Positions 1 to 4,722 of a stretch of DNA of 5,004 bases are shown one piece after another. The stretch covers positions 1 through 5,004 of the forward strand of contig CAISDD010000143.1 in NCBI GenBank assembly GCA_903883985.1, written 5' to 3'. The notes under the pieces are model-generated. The model made no database searches. It saw only the letters and a program-made list of their open reading frames with translations, and was not told where the DNA came from. Within the stretch, counting starts at the first letter, position 1. Each line of letters opens with the position of its first letter. A program made the translations under genes and the position numbers. This DNA comes from an uncultured Pseudomonadota bacterium. Its GTDB lineage: Bacteria; Pseudomonadota; Gammaproteobacteria; Burkholderiales; Thiobacillaceae.

Positions 1-64
1 GGCAAACGCCCTCTCAAGAAGCACGCTTCAACCCGTTGCTTCAAAAAGAAATCATCGCGGCAGC

Positions 65-87
65 GCCGGCTTTCGGCCGGCTGTTTT
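65..87 (+). terminator. possible hairpin terminator (weak)
   Basis: GCCGGC (65-70) and GCCGGC (76-81) can form a six-base-pair hairpin with loop TTTCG. TGTTTTC follows, a short T-rich tail. The stem is GC-rich but short and the tail is interrupted by a G, so this may equally be one arm of the intergenic palindrome cluster that continues to the right. No gene ending just upstream is visible in the window to need it. Confidence 0.3.
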
Positions 88-93
88 CAAAGA

Positions 94-113
94 CGCAGGC
101 AAGGATGCCTGCG
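94..113. repeat. REP-like palindrome
   Basis: CGCAGGCA (94-101) pairs perfectly with TGCCTGCG (106-113) around the loop AGGA, giving an eight-base-pair hairpin. Short palindromes of this kind are common as dispersed intergenic repeats in proteobacteria. Only one copy lies in this window, so its dispersal in the genome is an inference. Confidence 0.55.
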
Positions 114-136
114 CTACAGCCAGGTAGCCAGCCAGG

Positions 137-224
137 TAGGGTGGGCAAACGGCCTTATCGTTTGCCCACGCGGACTCGCAACGGTGAAATTGGTGGGCAA
201 ACAAAAAAACGTTTGCCCACCCTA
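137..224. repeat. nested intergenic inverted repeat (two hairpins inside a 15-bp outer palindrome)
   Basis: The arm TAGGGTGGGCAAACG at 137-151 is the exact reverse complement of 210-224. Inside it are two further perfect hairpins. GTGGGCAAACG (141-151) pairs with CGTTTGCCCAC (159-169) around a 7-nt loop. GGTGGGCAAAC (192-202) pairs with GTTTGCCCACC (211-221) around an A-rich 8-nt loop. The same sequence therefore occurs four times in alternating orientation and can fold either as two small hairpins or as one long one. I know related GTGGGCA palindromes as dispersed intergenic repeats in proteobacteria. No coding function is indicated. Confidence 0.75.
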
Positions 225-232
225 CACATCTG

Positions 233-304
233 ATGCGGGAAGTGGACCCCGATGAACTAGGCGAACTGACTGATTACGAGGTCGAGACGATCTATGACGA
301 GTAA
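233..304 (+). CDS. doubtful small acidic ORF, 23 aa, or 3' remnant of a gene
   Basis: ATG at 233 opens a 23-codon frame ending TAA at 302-304. The product is strongly acidic and reads MREVDPDELGELTDYEVE and a few more residues. No Shine-Dalgarno sequence precedes it, because the palindromic repeat ends only eight bases upstream. The frame stays open leftwards only to about 188, through the repeat. Its amphipathic, protein-like composition is why it is mentioned. It could be the tail of a gene whose front was replaced by the repeat. I do not recognise a family. Confidence 0.2.
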   Translation: MREVDPDELGELTDYEVETIYDE

Positions 305-429
305 CAAGACGCCGCGCTGGAGTCTTGAAGTCCATGCCGGGTCGGTAACTCATGCGTTCATGTTGGCGAACCGGTTTTGTACAGTTCGTCGGGGTGGGCA
401 GGGTCGTGCATGGTCATGGTTAGAACTTC

Positions 430-858
430 TCAAACTACAACGACTTCTACCCGCTTGCCCAGGGCATGCAGGGCGCGTTCCAGGGTGGGCACCTTGGTGG
501 AATGCTTAGGGTCCAGGATGCGCCGGGCTTCCTTCTCGTCCAGGTCCATGCGCCGGGCCAGGTCAGACTTGCTAAGGCCCTGTTCCTTCATGGCCAGATA
601 GACGGCCGCTTTCATGGCACTGCCCACCGGCAGGCAAGCCAGGTGCTCGCCCTTCCTGGCCTGGCTCGGCAGGGGAATATCCAGTCCATCTTCGATGCGC
701 ATCTCGATAGCGGCTTCCAGGGCACCTTCGGCGGCTTCGATGGCGTCTTCCAGGGTGTCACCCTGGGTGATGGCCTCGGGGAGGTCGCGGCAGGTGACGA
801 CGAAGCCCCCATCCACTTCATCGGCGGTGAGGGTGACGGGGTAGGCGAAGCGTTGCAT
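430..858 (-). CDS. hicB: HicB-type antitoxin with C-terminal HTH
   Basis: This 142-residue protein is the predicted antitoxin of a type II HicAB pair. It should bind and neutralise the HicA RNase and repress its own operon. Residues 1 to about 65 carry the HicB degenerate RNase-H-like fold, with the family pattern YPVTL...GGFVVTCRDLPEAITQGDTLEDAIEAAEGALEAAI. Residues about 82-135 form a helix-turn-helix region (KSDLARRMDLDEKEARRIL) that fits operator binding, and the chain ends in a short hydrophobic VEVVVV tail. The start is well set: AGGAG lies upstream at 864-868, overlapping the stop of hicA, and the intergenic gap is only eight bases, so the two are probably translationally coupled. The length is normal for HTH-bearing HicB proteins and nothing suggests damage. 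Confidence 0.9.
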   Translation of the reverse strand: MQRFAYPVTLTADEVDGGFVVTCRDLPEAITQGDTLEDAIEAAEGALEAAIEMRIEDGLDIPLPSQARKGEHLACLPVGSAMKAAVYLAMKEQGLSKSDLARRMDLDEKEARRILDPKHSTKVPTLERALHALGKRVEVVVV

Positions 859-863
859 GGTGA

Positions 864-868
864 CTCCT
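864..868 (-). promoter_or_regulatory. hicB ribosome binding site overlapping hicA stop
   Basis: Read on the minus strand, AGGAG sits five bases before the hicB ATG, and its first bases overlap the TAG stop codon of hicA (869-867). This fixes the hicB start at 858. It suggests that ribosomes finishing hicA re-initiate on hicB, keeping toxin and antitoxin output linked. Confidence 0.75.
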
Positions 869-1091
869 AGAACAGGTCTTTCTCGTTCAGGCCCAGTTGT
901 TTGAGCATGGCGTGATAGGTGCCGGTTTTGAGTTCATCCTTCGGGTTCCTGACGATGGTTCGAGTGTCGCCCACCTTCAATACGCCGTGGGAGCCCTTGC
1001 CCATGTCGGGATGCCAGGAACAGGCAAGTCCCCGTTCCTTGGCGAGTTTCTGAATCCGTTTGATGAACTCACTACCTTTCATGGCTTTCAT
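867..1091 (-). CDS. hicA: HicA-type mRNA interferase toxin
   Basis: This is a 74-residue HicA toxin, a small dsRNA-binding-fold RNase that cleaves mRNA and blocks translation until HicB binds it. The family signature is complete: the N-terminal GSEFIKRIQKLAKERG helix, then the GKGSHG motif whose histidine (residue 35 from the first Met) is the catalytic residue of the family, then a strand T-R-T-I-V and a C-terminal helix with LKTGTYHAMLKQLGL. Two in-frame starts exist, at 1091 and at 1082. The second gives MKGSEF, the more usual HicA beginning. Neither has a strong Shine-Dalgarno, so coupling to the upstream antidote ORF, which ends inside hicA at 1072, is likely. The gene precedes hicB in the normal toxin-first HicAB order. 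It looks intact. Confidence 0.9.
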   Translation of the reverse strand: MKAMKGSEFIKRIQKLAKERGLACSWHPDMGKGSHGVLKVGDTRTIVRNPKDELKTGTYHAMLKQLGLNEKDLF

Positions 1092-1467
1092 TGTCGGACA
1101 TTATTGTCCGCCTCGCTATGGATGAATTCGGGGTGATCAATGGATCGCCTGCACCTGGATTAGGGCTGGTGCGAGTCACCGTCAAACGCAATCCAGCGCC
1201 ATTGAGGATGGCGAGCAAGGTCTTCAAAGTGAGGTTGCCTTTCGGCGACTGGGCGCGGTACAGGCTTTCCCGCTGCATCCCGGCCCTCTCGGCTACGGCA
1301 TCCATGCCCTGAGCCTGGGCCACCTGGCGCAGGGCCATCAGCAGCGCCTCGCGGCCGTCGGGTTCGTCGATGGCTTCCAGAGAGGCCGCCAGGTATTCCT
1401 CGGCGAAGGCGGCATCCTCGCGTAGCAGTTCGACCATGGCGTCATCATGGGGGCGAGTGGAGTTCAT
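1072..1467 (-). CDS. HTH addiction-module antidote protein (HI1420/TIGR02684-like), no adjacent toxin
   Basis: This 131-residue protein resembles the putative addiction-module antidote family, small HTH DNA-binding proteins usually paired with a RelE/ParE-type toxin. The pattern RPHDDAMVELLREDAAFAEEYL (2-25) leads into a helical stretch, then the HTH segment at about residues 54-97 with GMDAVAERAGMQRESLYRAQSP and the closing GLRLTV. It begins three bases after the recombinase stop codon and overlaps hicA by 20 bases, so it is probably co-transcribed with both. No RelE/ParE gene adjoins it; its neighbour on the toxin side is the broken integrase. Residues 98-131 form a Pro/Gly/Ser-rich tail beyond the family's usual end, and that tail reads over the hicA leader. 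Possible roles are a regulator of the cluster, an orphan antitoxin, or the survivor of a lost pair. Confidence 0.8.
   Translation of the reverse strand: MNSTRPHDDAMVELLREDAAFAEEYLAASLEAIDEPDGREALLMALRQVAQAQGMDAVAERAGMQRESLYRAQSPKGNLTLKTLLAILNGAGLRLTVTRTSPNPGAGDPLITPNSSIARRTIMSDNESHER
1095..1110. promoter_or_regulatory. perfect palindrome at the hicA start (candidate operator or RNA hairpin)
   Basis: CGGACA (1095-1100) and TGTCCG (1105-1110) are exact reverse complements around a four-base centre. On the minus strand the palindrome ends three bases before the first hicA ATG and lies inside the last codons of the antidote gene. The position suits a site bound by HicB or by the upstream HTH protein, or a hairpin limiting access to the hicA start. 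The role is inferred from position and symmetry only. Confidence 0.45.
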
Positions 1468-1470
1468 GGG

Positions 1471-2414
1471 TCAGGCCGCTCGTTTGAACGTCACCACATT
1501 GTCGGCGTCCGCTCGCGTGAGCAGGTCGAACCGGGCACCCAGCAGATTCCAGGCCGCGCGCATTTCCTCCCGGTAGTCGTGCCGCTGATAGATGCGCTTG
1601 AGGGCGTTCTGTTCGGTGTGGTTCAAGCATCGTTCAACGATCTCCGGCAACACACCCAGCTTGCCCATCAGGGTCGCGCCAGTGCGGCGCAGGTCGTTGG
1701 GTGTCCACTTGCCGCCGGGCAGCTTGAGCACGTCGGTCAGCGGCGATCTGTTCTTCATGGGTGCGCCGTCCCGTTGCCGGTCGCCGATCTGCTTCGCCAG
1801 GGATTTGGAGCAGACCGGCCCATCGTTGTGCTTGGCAGGTAGCACCCACTTGCCGAAAACCGTTTCGCCCTGGTCGTTGGTGGTGGTGCCGGTGAGTGTC
1901 TTGATGGCCTCGAACTGGCGGATGGCGAAGTCGGACAGGTCGATCAGGTGAGCCTTGCCGTTCTTGCTGTTCTCCGGCGGGATGCGCCATTGCTTCGCTT
2001 CAAGATCAACATCAGCCCAGGCCGCGCCGGATAGTTCGCCCACACGGCAGCAGGTCGCCAGCATGATCCAGATGGAATGTGCCGACGTGAAGAACAGGCC
2101 AGCGCCGGCAATGACGTCGGGCAGCGCGCGGACCTCGGCTTCCGACAGCACGCGCTCGCGCTCCACCTTCTTGCCGTAGTCGTCGCGCTTCATGTGGCTG
2201 GTGGGGTCGTGTTCCAACAGGCCGCGGCGGATGGCGAAGCCGAACATCTGGCGCAGGTCGCCCAGCATGTTGCGGGCCACGATGCGGACACACGAACCTG
2301 TCCAACCAGACCGTCACCCTCCCGAAGAATGGCTTTGTCGTCGTCGGCGGTCAGGGCTTCGAGTTCTTTGTTCGTGAAGCTGCTCTTTCCAGCCTTGGGT
2401 GTTCTCGCGCTCAT
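1471..2414 (-). pseudogene. int: tyrosine-recombinase integrase (P4-like), internally deleted and frameshifted
   Basis: The gene once encoded an integrase that would recombine the element with the tRNA site. Codons from ATG at 2414 give a normal N-terminal arm-binding (DUF4102-like) start, reading FTNKELEALTADDD...LREGDGLVGQVRV. At about 2284-2294 this frame is lost. The next frame resumes at R-I-V-A-R-N-M-L-G-D-L-R-Q, late in the core-binding domain, and continues for 269 codons to TGA at 1471. Against the usual 400 or more residues, roughly 100-130 are missing. In the 269-residue part (counted from the GTG at 2280) the catalytic Arg79, Lys106, Arg198, His221 and nucleophile Tyr231 (IYQRHDY) are visible, but the box II position of HDLRRT is Asn195 (NDLRRT). 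The catalytic half could in principle start at the GTG, but it would lack arm and core binding. The antidote gene begins three bases after its stop. Confidence 0.88.
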
Positions 2415-2415
2415 T

Positions 2416-2438
2416 TTTGCCCCCACGTTTGCCCCCAC
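2416..2438. repeat. two phased 11-bp direct repeats next to the integrase start (possible arm-type sites)
   Basis: TTTGCCCCCAC occurs at 2416-2426 and again at 2428-2438, a period of 12 bases, just upstream of the integrase ATG. On the minus strand each reads GTGGGGGCAAA. Short phased repeats between an integrase gene and its attachment site often act as arm-type binding sites for the integrase N-terminal domain. That assignment is inferred here. Confidence 0.5.
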
Positions 2439-2570
2439 AGATTTTGTGGCTCTGCTCGGTTTGTAATGGACAACTATGGAACGATAAACGTCGTTAACCC
2501 AGTAAATACGCGGGTTCGTGGCATTTATACTGGATTGGTCTGGGCCATGCTGGACTTCTATAAACCTTTG

Positions 2571-2614
2571 TACGAACCAAGGGGTGGTGGGTTCAAATCC
2601 TGCCATGCGCACCA
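2571..2614 (+). other. 3' fragment of tRNA-Arg(ACG): attachment site (attR/attL)
   Basis: The sequence matches the 3' part of a tRNA, position by position. U33 is at 2571, anticodon ACG at 2572-2574, anticodon 3' stem CCAAG at 2577-2581 and a five-base variable loop at 2582-2586. T stem GTGGG/CCTGC encloses loop TTCAAAT (2587-2603), acceptor strand CATGCGC is at 2604-2610, the discriminator A is 2611 and CCA ends at 2614. The expected 5' half is absent: no GCGCATG acceptor strand, D arm or CTTGG anticodon strand lies upstream. A break exactly in the anticodon loop is where many tyrosine recombinases cross over, so this is best read as the att copy left at the far end of an insertion. The complete tRNA should lie at the other end, outside the window. 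Confidence 0.85.
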
Positions 2615-2625
2615 AAATAAACAAT

Positions 2626-2654
2626 GGCTTAGCCTTCACGGGCTAGGCCGTTTT
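2626..2654 (+). terminator. Rho-independent terminator of the tRNA-Arg locus
   Basis: GGCTTAGCC (2626-2634) pairs with GGCTAGGCC (2641-2649), nine pairs with one G-T, around loop TTCACG, followed by GTTTT. It starts 12 bases after the tRNA CCA end, as expected for the native terminator of the tRNA gene. This supports the view that sequence to the right is the original downstream flank. Confidence 0.8.
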
Positions 2655-2670
2655 GCATTGGTGATAGAGC

Positions 2671-2691
2671 TGGGGGAACGATTGGGGGAAC
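2671..2691. repeat. two phased TGGGGGAAC direct repeats beside the tRNA fragment
   Basis: TGGGGGAAC occurs at 2671-2679 and 2683-2691, again with a 12-base period. It lies just beyond the tRNA terminator on the side away from the integrase. The unit resembles the GTGGGGGCAAA pair upstream of the integrase, read on the opposite strand. These may be integrase arm-type sites, perhaps of a second, now lost, element at the same tRNA. The function is inferred. Confidence 0.4.
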
Positions 2692-2762
2692 AGTTGGTTT
2701 TTGCCCAAACGATCCAGGTGGATCAGGAAGTGCATTGGGCGCCTATCGAGTGCCGGGTGATG

Positions 2763-2987
2763 CACTTGGTGGAGCACTTCAACGATGAACCTGGTGGTGA
2801 TGCCACGGCATCACTATTCGATGCCGTGGGTATGCCGGGTTCTGCGCACGGCATATGCCAGCACCTGGTGGAGCAGGTCAACGGTCTTGCACCGGGAGCG
2901 CTGTTTACCAGCATGTTTACCGACGGCCCGTTTACCCCGGCCAGCATCACGAAGCCTGGTGGTGATGACCAGGTGGAGCGCCTCAAC
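2763..2987 (+). repeat. three degenerate 21-bp repeats, all in one reading phase
   Basis: Related 21-base units lie at 2763-2783, 2862-2882 and 2967-2987, each of the form CACCTGGTGGAGCAGGTCAAC with substitutions. They are 99 and 105 bases apart, so all fall in the same codon phase and read HLVEHFN, HLVEQVN and DQVERLN. CCTGGTGGTGATG also occurs twice (2790-2802, 2955-2967). The pattern could be the trace of a repeat-containing protein or chance similarity in a low-complexity stretch. Confidence 0.35.
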
Positions 2988-3144
2988 GGCATCGACCAGG
3001 TGGATTCACGAAGCGCAGTTTTGCGCTTTGCACGCCCGACTGGACTGACGGACCAAAGCGGGGTTCCCGGCCAGCAGCGCCCCACGTACCGATTTTCAAG
3101 GCTGCTGCCAAATTACGCTGCTAGCACGACGCTAGGTAAACTGT

Positions 3145-3271
3145 CGAAACCAATTTGGCTTACCACCGGGCTCCCTCACCCTGCCCTCTCCCGAAGGGAG
3201 AGGGTTCCACCCCCTTCCCCCTCCGGGGGAAGGGCCGGGAATGAGGGCCTGCGCCGGCAGCTTAATGAAGG
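3145..3271. repeat. 127-bp structured repeat, copy 1
   Basis: This block matches 4876-5002 over its whole 127-base length with about seven substitutions and no gaps by eye. It can fold into two strong hairpins. CCCTCTCCC (3184-3192) pairs with GGGAGAGGG (3196-3204), and CCCTTCCCCC (3212-3221) pairs with GGGGGAAGGG (3225-3234). Both are enclosed by CCCTCA (3173-3178) and TGAGGG (3242-3247). CCCTCTCCC-type palindromes are familiar dispersed intergenic repeats in proteobacteria. The block may be a MITE-like or REP-type element, but no transposase ends or clear target duplication are visible. It lies directly downstream of the FGE-like relic on the minus strand. Confidence 0.9.
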
Positions 3272-3280
3272 AAAAATGAG

Positions 3281-3448
3281 TTACGCGACATTACTTAGTT
3301 CCGTTTGGCGGTGGGGCCCCCCGCCGCGGTTGGCCGCACGGGTACTCTCGGAACCGTCGTTCCAAGAGCCACCACGCAGGACACGCTCGGGAGGATTTAA
3401 GCCATTTCCCTTGGCTGCCTTCCCTCCACCGCCTCTGCGGAAAAAGCC
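3281..3448 (-). pseudogene. C-terminal relic of a formylglycine-generating-enzyme-like (SUMF1/FGE-sulfatase) gene
   Basis: Minus-strand codons ending at TAA 3281-3283 read GNGLNPPERVLRGGSWNDG followed by SESTRAANR. The string R-V-x-R-GGSW-N...R-A-A-N-R is the hallmark of the C-terminal end of FGE-sulfatase domain proteins, which in family members goes on to a N-x-GFR ending. Here the frame degenerates to a glycine-rich run and ELSNVA followed by stop, so the GFR end is lost. The frame opens only at 3448, after a TGA, so no more than about 55 codons remain of a domain normally over 200 residues. The 127-bp repeat begins nine bases beyond the stop. It is a remnant and not an expressed enzyme. 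The family call rests on the short motif alone. Confidence 0.5.
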
Positions 3449-3600
3449 TCAAGTGGCAACGAGGCTGGTCCTTTGTTCGGCGGCTTCTTCGGTACTATGG
3501 GCGCCTTCTCACCGGCGTTGATGGCAGGCTTACGGTTTCCCTTCACTGCCCCACCCGACACTATCCCGTCGGGGGCCGATTGATGGCACGACCTTTCACG
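3397..3600 (-). pseudogene. possible relic of a group II intron-type reverse-transcriptase leader
   Basis: In another minus-strand frame, ending TAA at 3397-3399, the reading PDGIVSGG...AGEKAPIVPKKPPNKG...EAVEGR is open back through 3600. From memory it resembles the low-complexity leader (GIVPxKxxNKG...EGRxxxKGN) preceding the reverse-transcriptase domain of many group II intron ORFs. A shift of frame after EGR gives AAKGN and runs on into the FGE-like relic, suggesting a deletion joined the two. No reverse-transcriptase domain is present. The resemblance is unverified and short. Confidence 0.25.
3554..3573. repeat. hairpin upstream of the DUF475 gene
   Basis: CCCGAC (3554-3559) pairs with GTCGGG (3568-3573) around an eight-base loop, about 50 bases before the DUF475 start codon. 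It could be a leader hairpin or leftover structure of the relic region. There is no T-run after it on either strand, so it is not called a terminator. Confidence 0.35.
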
Positions 3601-3610
3601 CCGTACTTAC

Positions 3611-3615
3611 AAGGA
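3611..3615 (+). promoter_or_regulatory. ribosome binding site of the DUF475 gene
   Basis: AAGGA lies seven bases before ATG 3623. This selects the start that gives a normal N-terminal hydrophobic helix. Confidence 0.75.
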
Positions 3616-3622
3616 ATCATCA

Positions 3623-4684
3623 ATGCAACACTTCAAACTGTCGTTCGTGGTAACCCTGATCCTACTGGCCGTAGCCAGTATTTGGGGCTACGGTCTCGCC
3701 GGCACATCCGGAGCGATCCAGTCGGTATTCATCGCAGCCATCCTGGGCGTGATGGAAGTATCGCTCTCCTTCGACAACGCCGTGGTCAATGCGGCGGTGC
3801 TGCGTAACTGGAGCGCCTTCTGGCAGAAAATGTTCCTCACCGCTGGCATCGTGGTGGCGGTGTTCGGTATGCGGCTGTTGTTCCCGCTGCTGATCGTGTC
3901 TGTCGCCACCGGCCTGGGTTTGGTGGATGTCTGGTTTATGGCCATTCATGAACCCCAGGAATACGCCCGCCACCTGACGGACAAACACGCGGAAGTGGCT
4001 GCTTTCGGCAGTATTTTCCTGCTCATGGTATTCCTGCGCTTCATCTTCGATGAGAAAAAGGAACTGCACTGGCTGGGCTGGATCGAGCAAAAGCTGGGTG
4101 AGCATGGCAGCGAGAGCCTGGCGGTGCTGGTAAGCCTGGCGACCATACTGGTAGCGGTGCACTTCCTGCCTGCAGGGCGTCAACTCGCCGTACTGACTTC
4201 CGGCGTGATGGGTTTGACGGTCTATGTCGGCGTCGATTTTCTCAGCGGCCTGCTGGAAGAGGAAGAAGAAACCGAGAGCGTAGGCAAGTTGATTCAGCGC
4301 GGCAGTGTCGGGGGCTTCCTCTATCTGGAAGTGCTGGATGCCTCCTTCAGTTTCGACGGCGTCATTGGTGCTTTTGCCATTACCAATGATGTGGTTATCA
4401 TCATGATCGGCTTGGGCATAGGCGCCATGTTCGTCCGTTCCATGACCGTGTTCCTGGTCAGGAAGGGGACTCTGGTGGAGTTCGTGTATCTCGAGCACGG
4501 CGCCCATTACGCGATTGGCATTCTCGCCATTATAATGCTGGCCAGCATGACCCAGCACATTCCCGAATGGTTCACCGGTTTGTCCGGCGTGGCATTCATC
4601 GGCCTGTCACTATGGTCGTCCATTCTCTACAAGCGCAAGGTCTTGCGTAAAGAGGGAGGAACGGTCGGGCTGGGCGCCCAATGA
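3623..4684 (+). CDS. DUF475 / TerC-superfamily integral membrane protein
   Basis: This 353-residue inner-membrane protein belongs to the DUF475 family, relatives of TerC, whose members are linked to tellurite and metal-stress resistance and metal-ion export. Its own substrate is not known. Two family signatures with membrane-embedded acidic residues are intact: EVSLSFDNAVVNA (45-57) and EVLDASFSFDGVIGAFAI (236-253). They look like inverted-repeat halves of a transporter. Hydrophobic segments lie at about 7-27, 31-45, 70-98, 124-143, 164-181, 186-208, 255-276, 293-310 and 318-336. An acidic loop (EEEEETES) is at 212-219 and the C-terminus is basic. AAGGA lies seven bases before ATG. The length is typical and the gene looks whole. 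A terD-like relic follows 38 bases downstream, so the gene was probably part of a ter-type stress operon. No convincing promoter or metal riboswitch was found upstream. Confidence 0.88.
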   Translation: MQHFKLSFVVTLILLAVASIWGYGLAGTSGAIQSVFIAAILGVMEVSLSFDNAVVNAAVLRNWSAFWQKMFLTAGIVVAVFGMRLLFPLLIVSVATGLGLVDVWFMAIHEPQEYARHLTDKHAEVAAFGSIFLLMVFLRFIFDEKKELHWLGWIEQKLGEHGSESLAVLVSLATILVAVHFLPAGRQLAVLTSGVMGLTVYVGVDFLSGLLEEEEETESVGKLIQRGSVGGFLYLEVLDASFSFDGVIGAFAITNDVVIIMIGLGIGAMFVRSMTVFLVRKGTLVEFVYLEHGAHYAIGILAIIMLASMTQHIPEWFTGLSGVAFIGLSLWSSILYKRKVLRKEGGTVGLGAQ

Positions 4685-4722
4685 AGCGGTGAGTCCAATA
4701 TTGCCCCAGAGAAGCAATATCC

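Larger units (their letters stand above)
430..2614. mobile_element. right end of a tRNA-Arg-integrated element with broken integrase and TA genes
   Basis: A tyrosine-recombinase pseudogene lies next to the 3' part of a tRNA-Arg(ACG) gene, with three toxin/antitoxin-type genes behind it in the same direction. This is the classic arrangement at one end of a tRNA-integrated genomic island. The tRNA fragment reads rightwards and keeps its terminator, so the original chromosome lies to the right and the element to the left. The left boundary given is only the end of hicB. The partner site (the complete tRNA) is not in the window, so the true extent is unknown. Because the integrase is deleted, the element should not move on its own. 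Confidence 0.55.
2655..3144. other. gene-poor stretch with no supportable gene
   Basis: One plus-strand frame is open across this stretch, but it is also open through the tRNA fragment, the terminator and the structured repeat, so openness is not evidence of a gene. It has no start with a ribosome site and no family I recognise. Base use from about 2700 to 3010 in that frame is somewhat codon-like (G-rich first positions, GC-rich third positions) and it contains weak in-frame repeats. A decayed coding segment is therefore possible but unproven. The minus-strand frames contain stops. Confidence 0.4.

Noticed and set aside
1..430. Second copy of the tRNA-Arg att core at the left end
   Set aside because: No stretch matches TACGAACCAAGG or the T arm. 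The other end of the element must be outside the window.
1..430. CRISPR array from the repeated GTGGGCAAACG units
   Set aside because: The units alternate orientation and have irregular short spacing with no spacer-length unique segments.
466..870. Plus-strand frame of 134 codons opposite hicB
   Set aside because: It is a shadow of hicB, which has a ribosome site, a domain match and a hicA partner.
2190..2639. Minus-strand reading beginning MKAKPLFILVRMAGFEPTTPWF upstream of the integrase
   Set aside because: GFEPTTPW is a well-known false translation of antisense tRNA sequence. The real integrase start is the ATG at 2414.
2466..3521. 351-codon open frame on the plus strand
   Set aside because: It runs through the tRNA fragment, its terminator, the structured repeat and antisense to the FGE-like relic. 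It has no ribosome site and no family match as a whole.
3580..3609. Promoter-like TTGATG and TACTTA pair before the DUF475 gene
   Set aside because: The -10 match is poor (2 of 6) and the site would place the transcript start on the ribosome binding site.
3273..3610. yybP-ykoY manganese riboswitch expected before a TerC-type gene
   Set aside because: The conserved GGGGAGUAG-type core could not be found, and the stretch is better explained by gene relics on the other strand.
3662..4558. Long minus-strand frame (298 codons) opposite the DUF475 gene
   Set aside because: It is rich in His and Gln as expected for an antisense shadow of a membrane protein, and the plus-strand product has clear family motifs.
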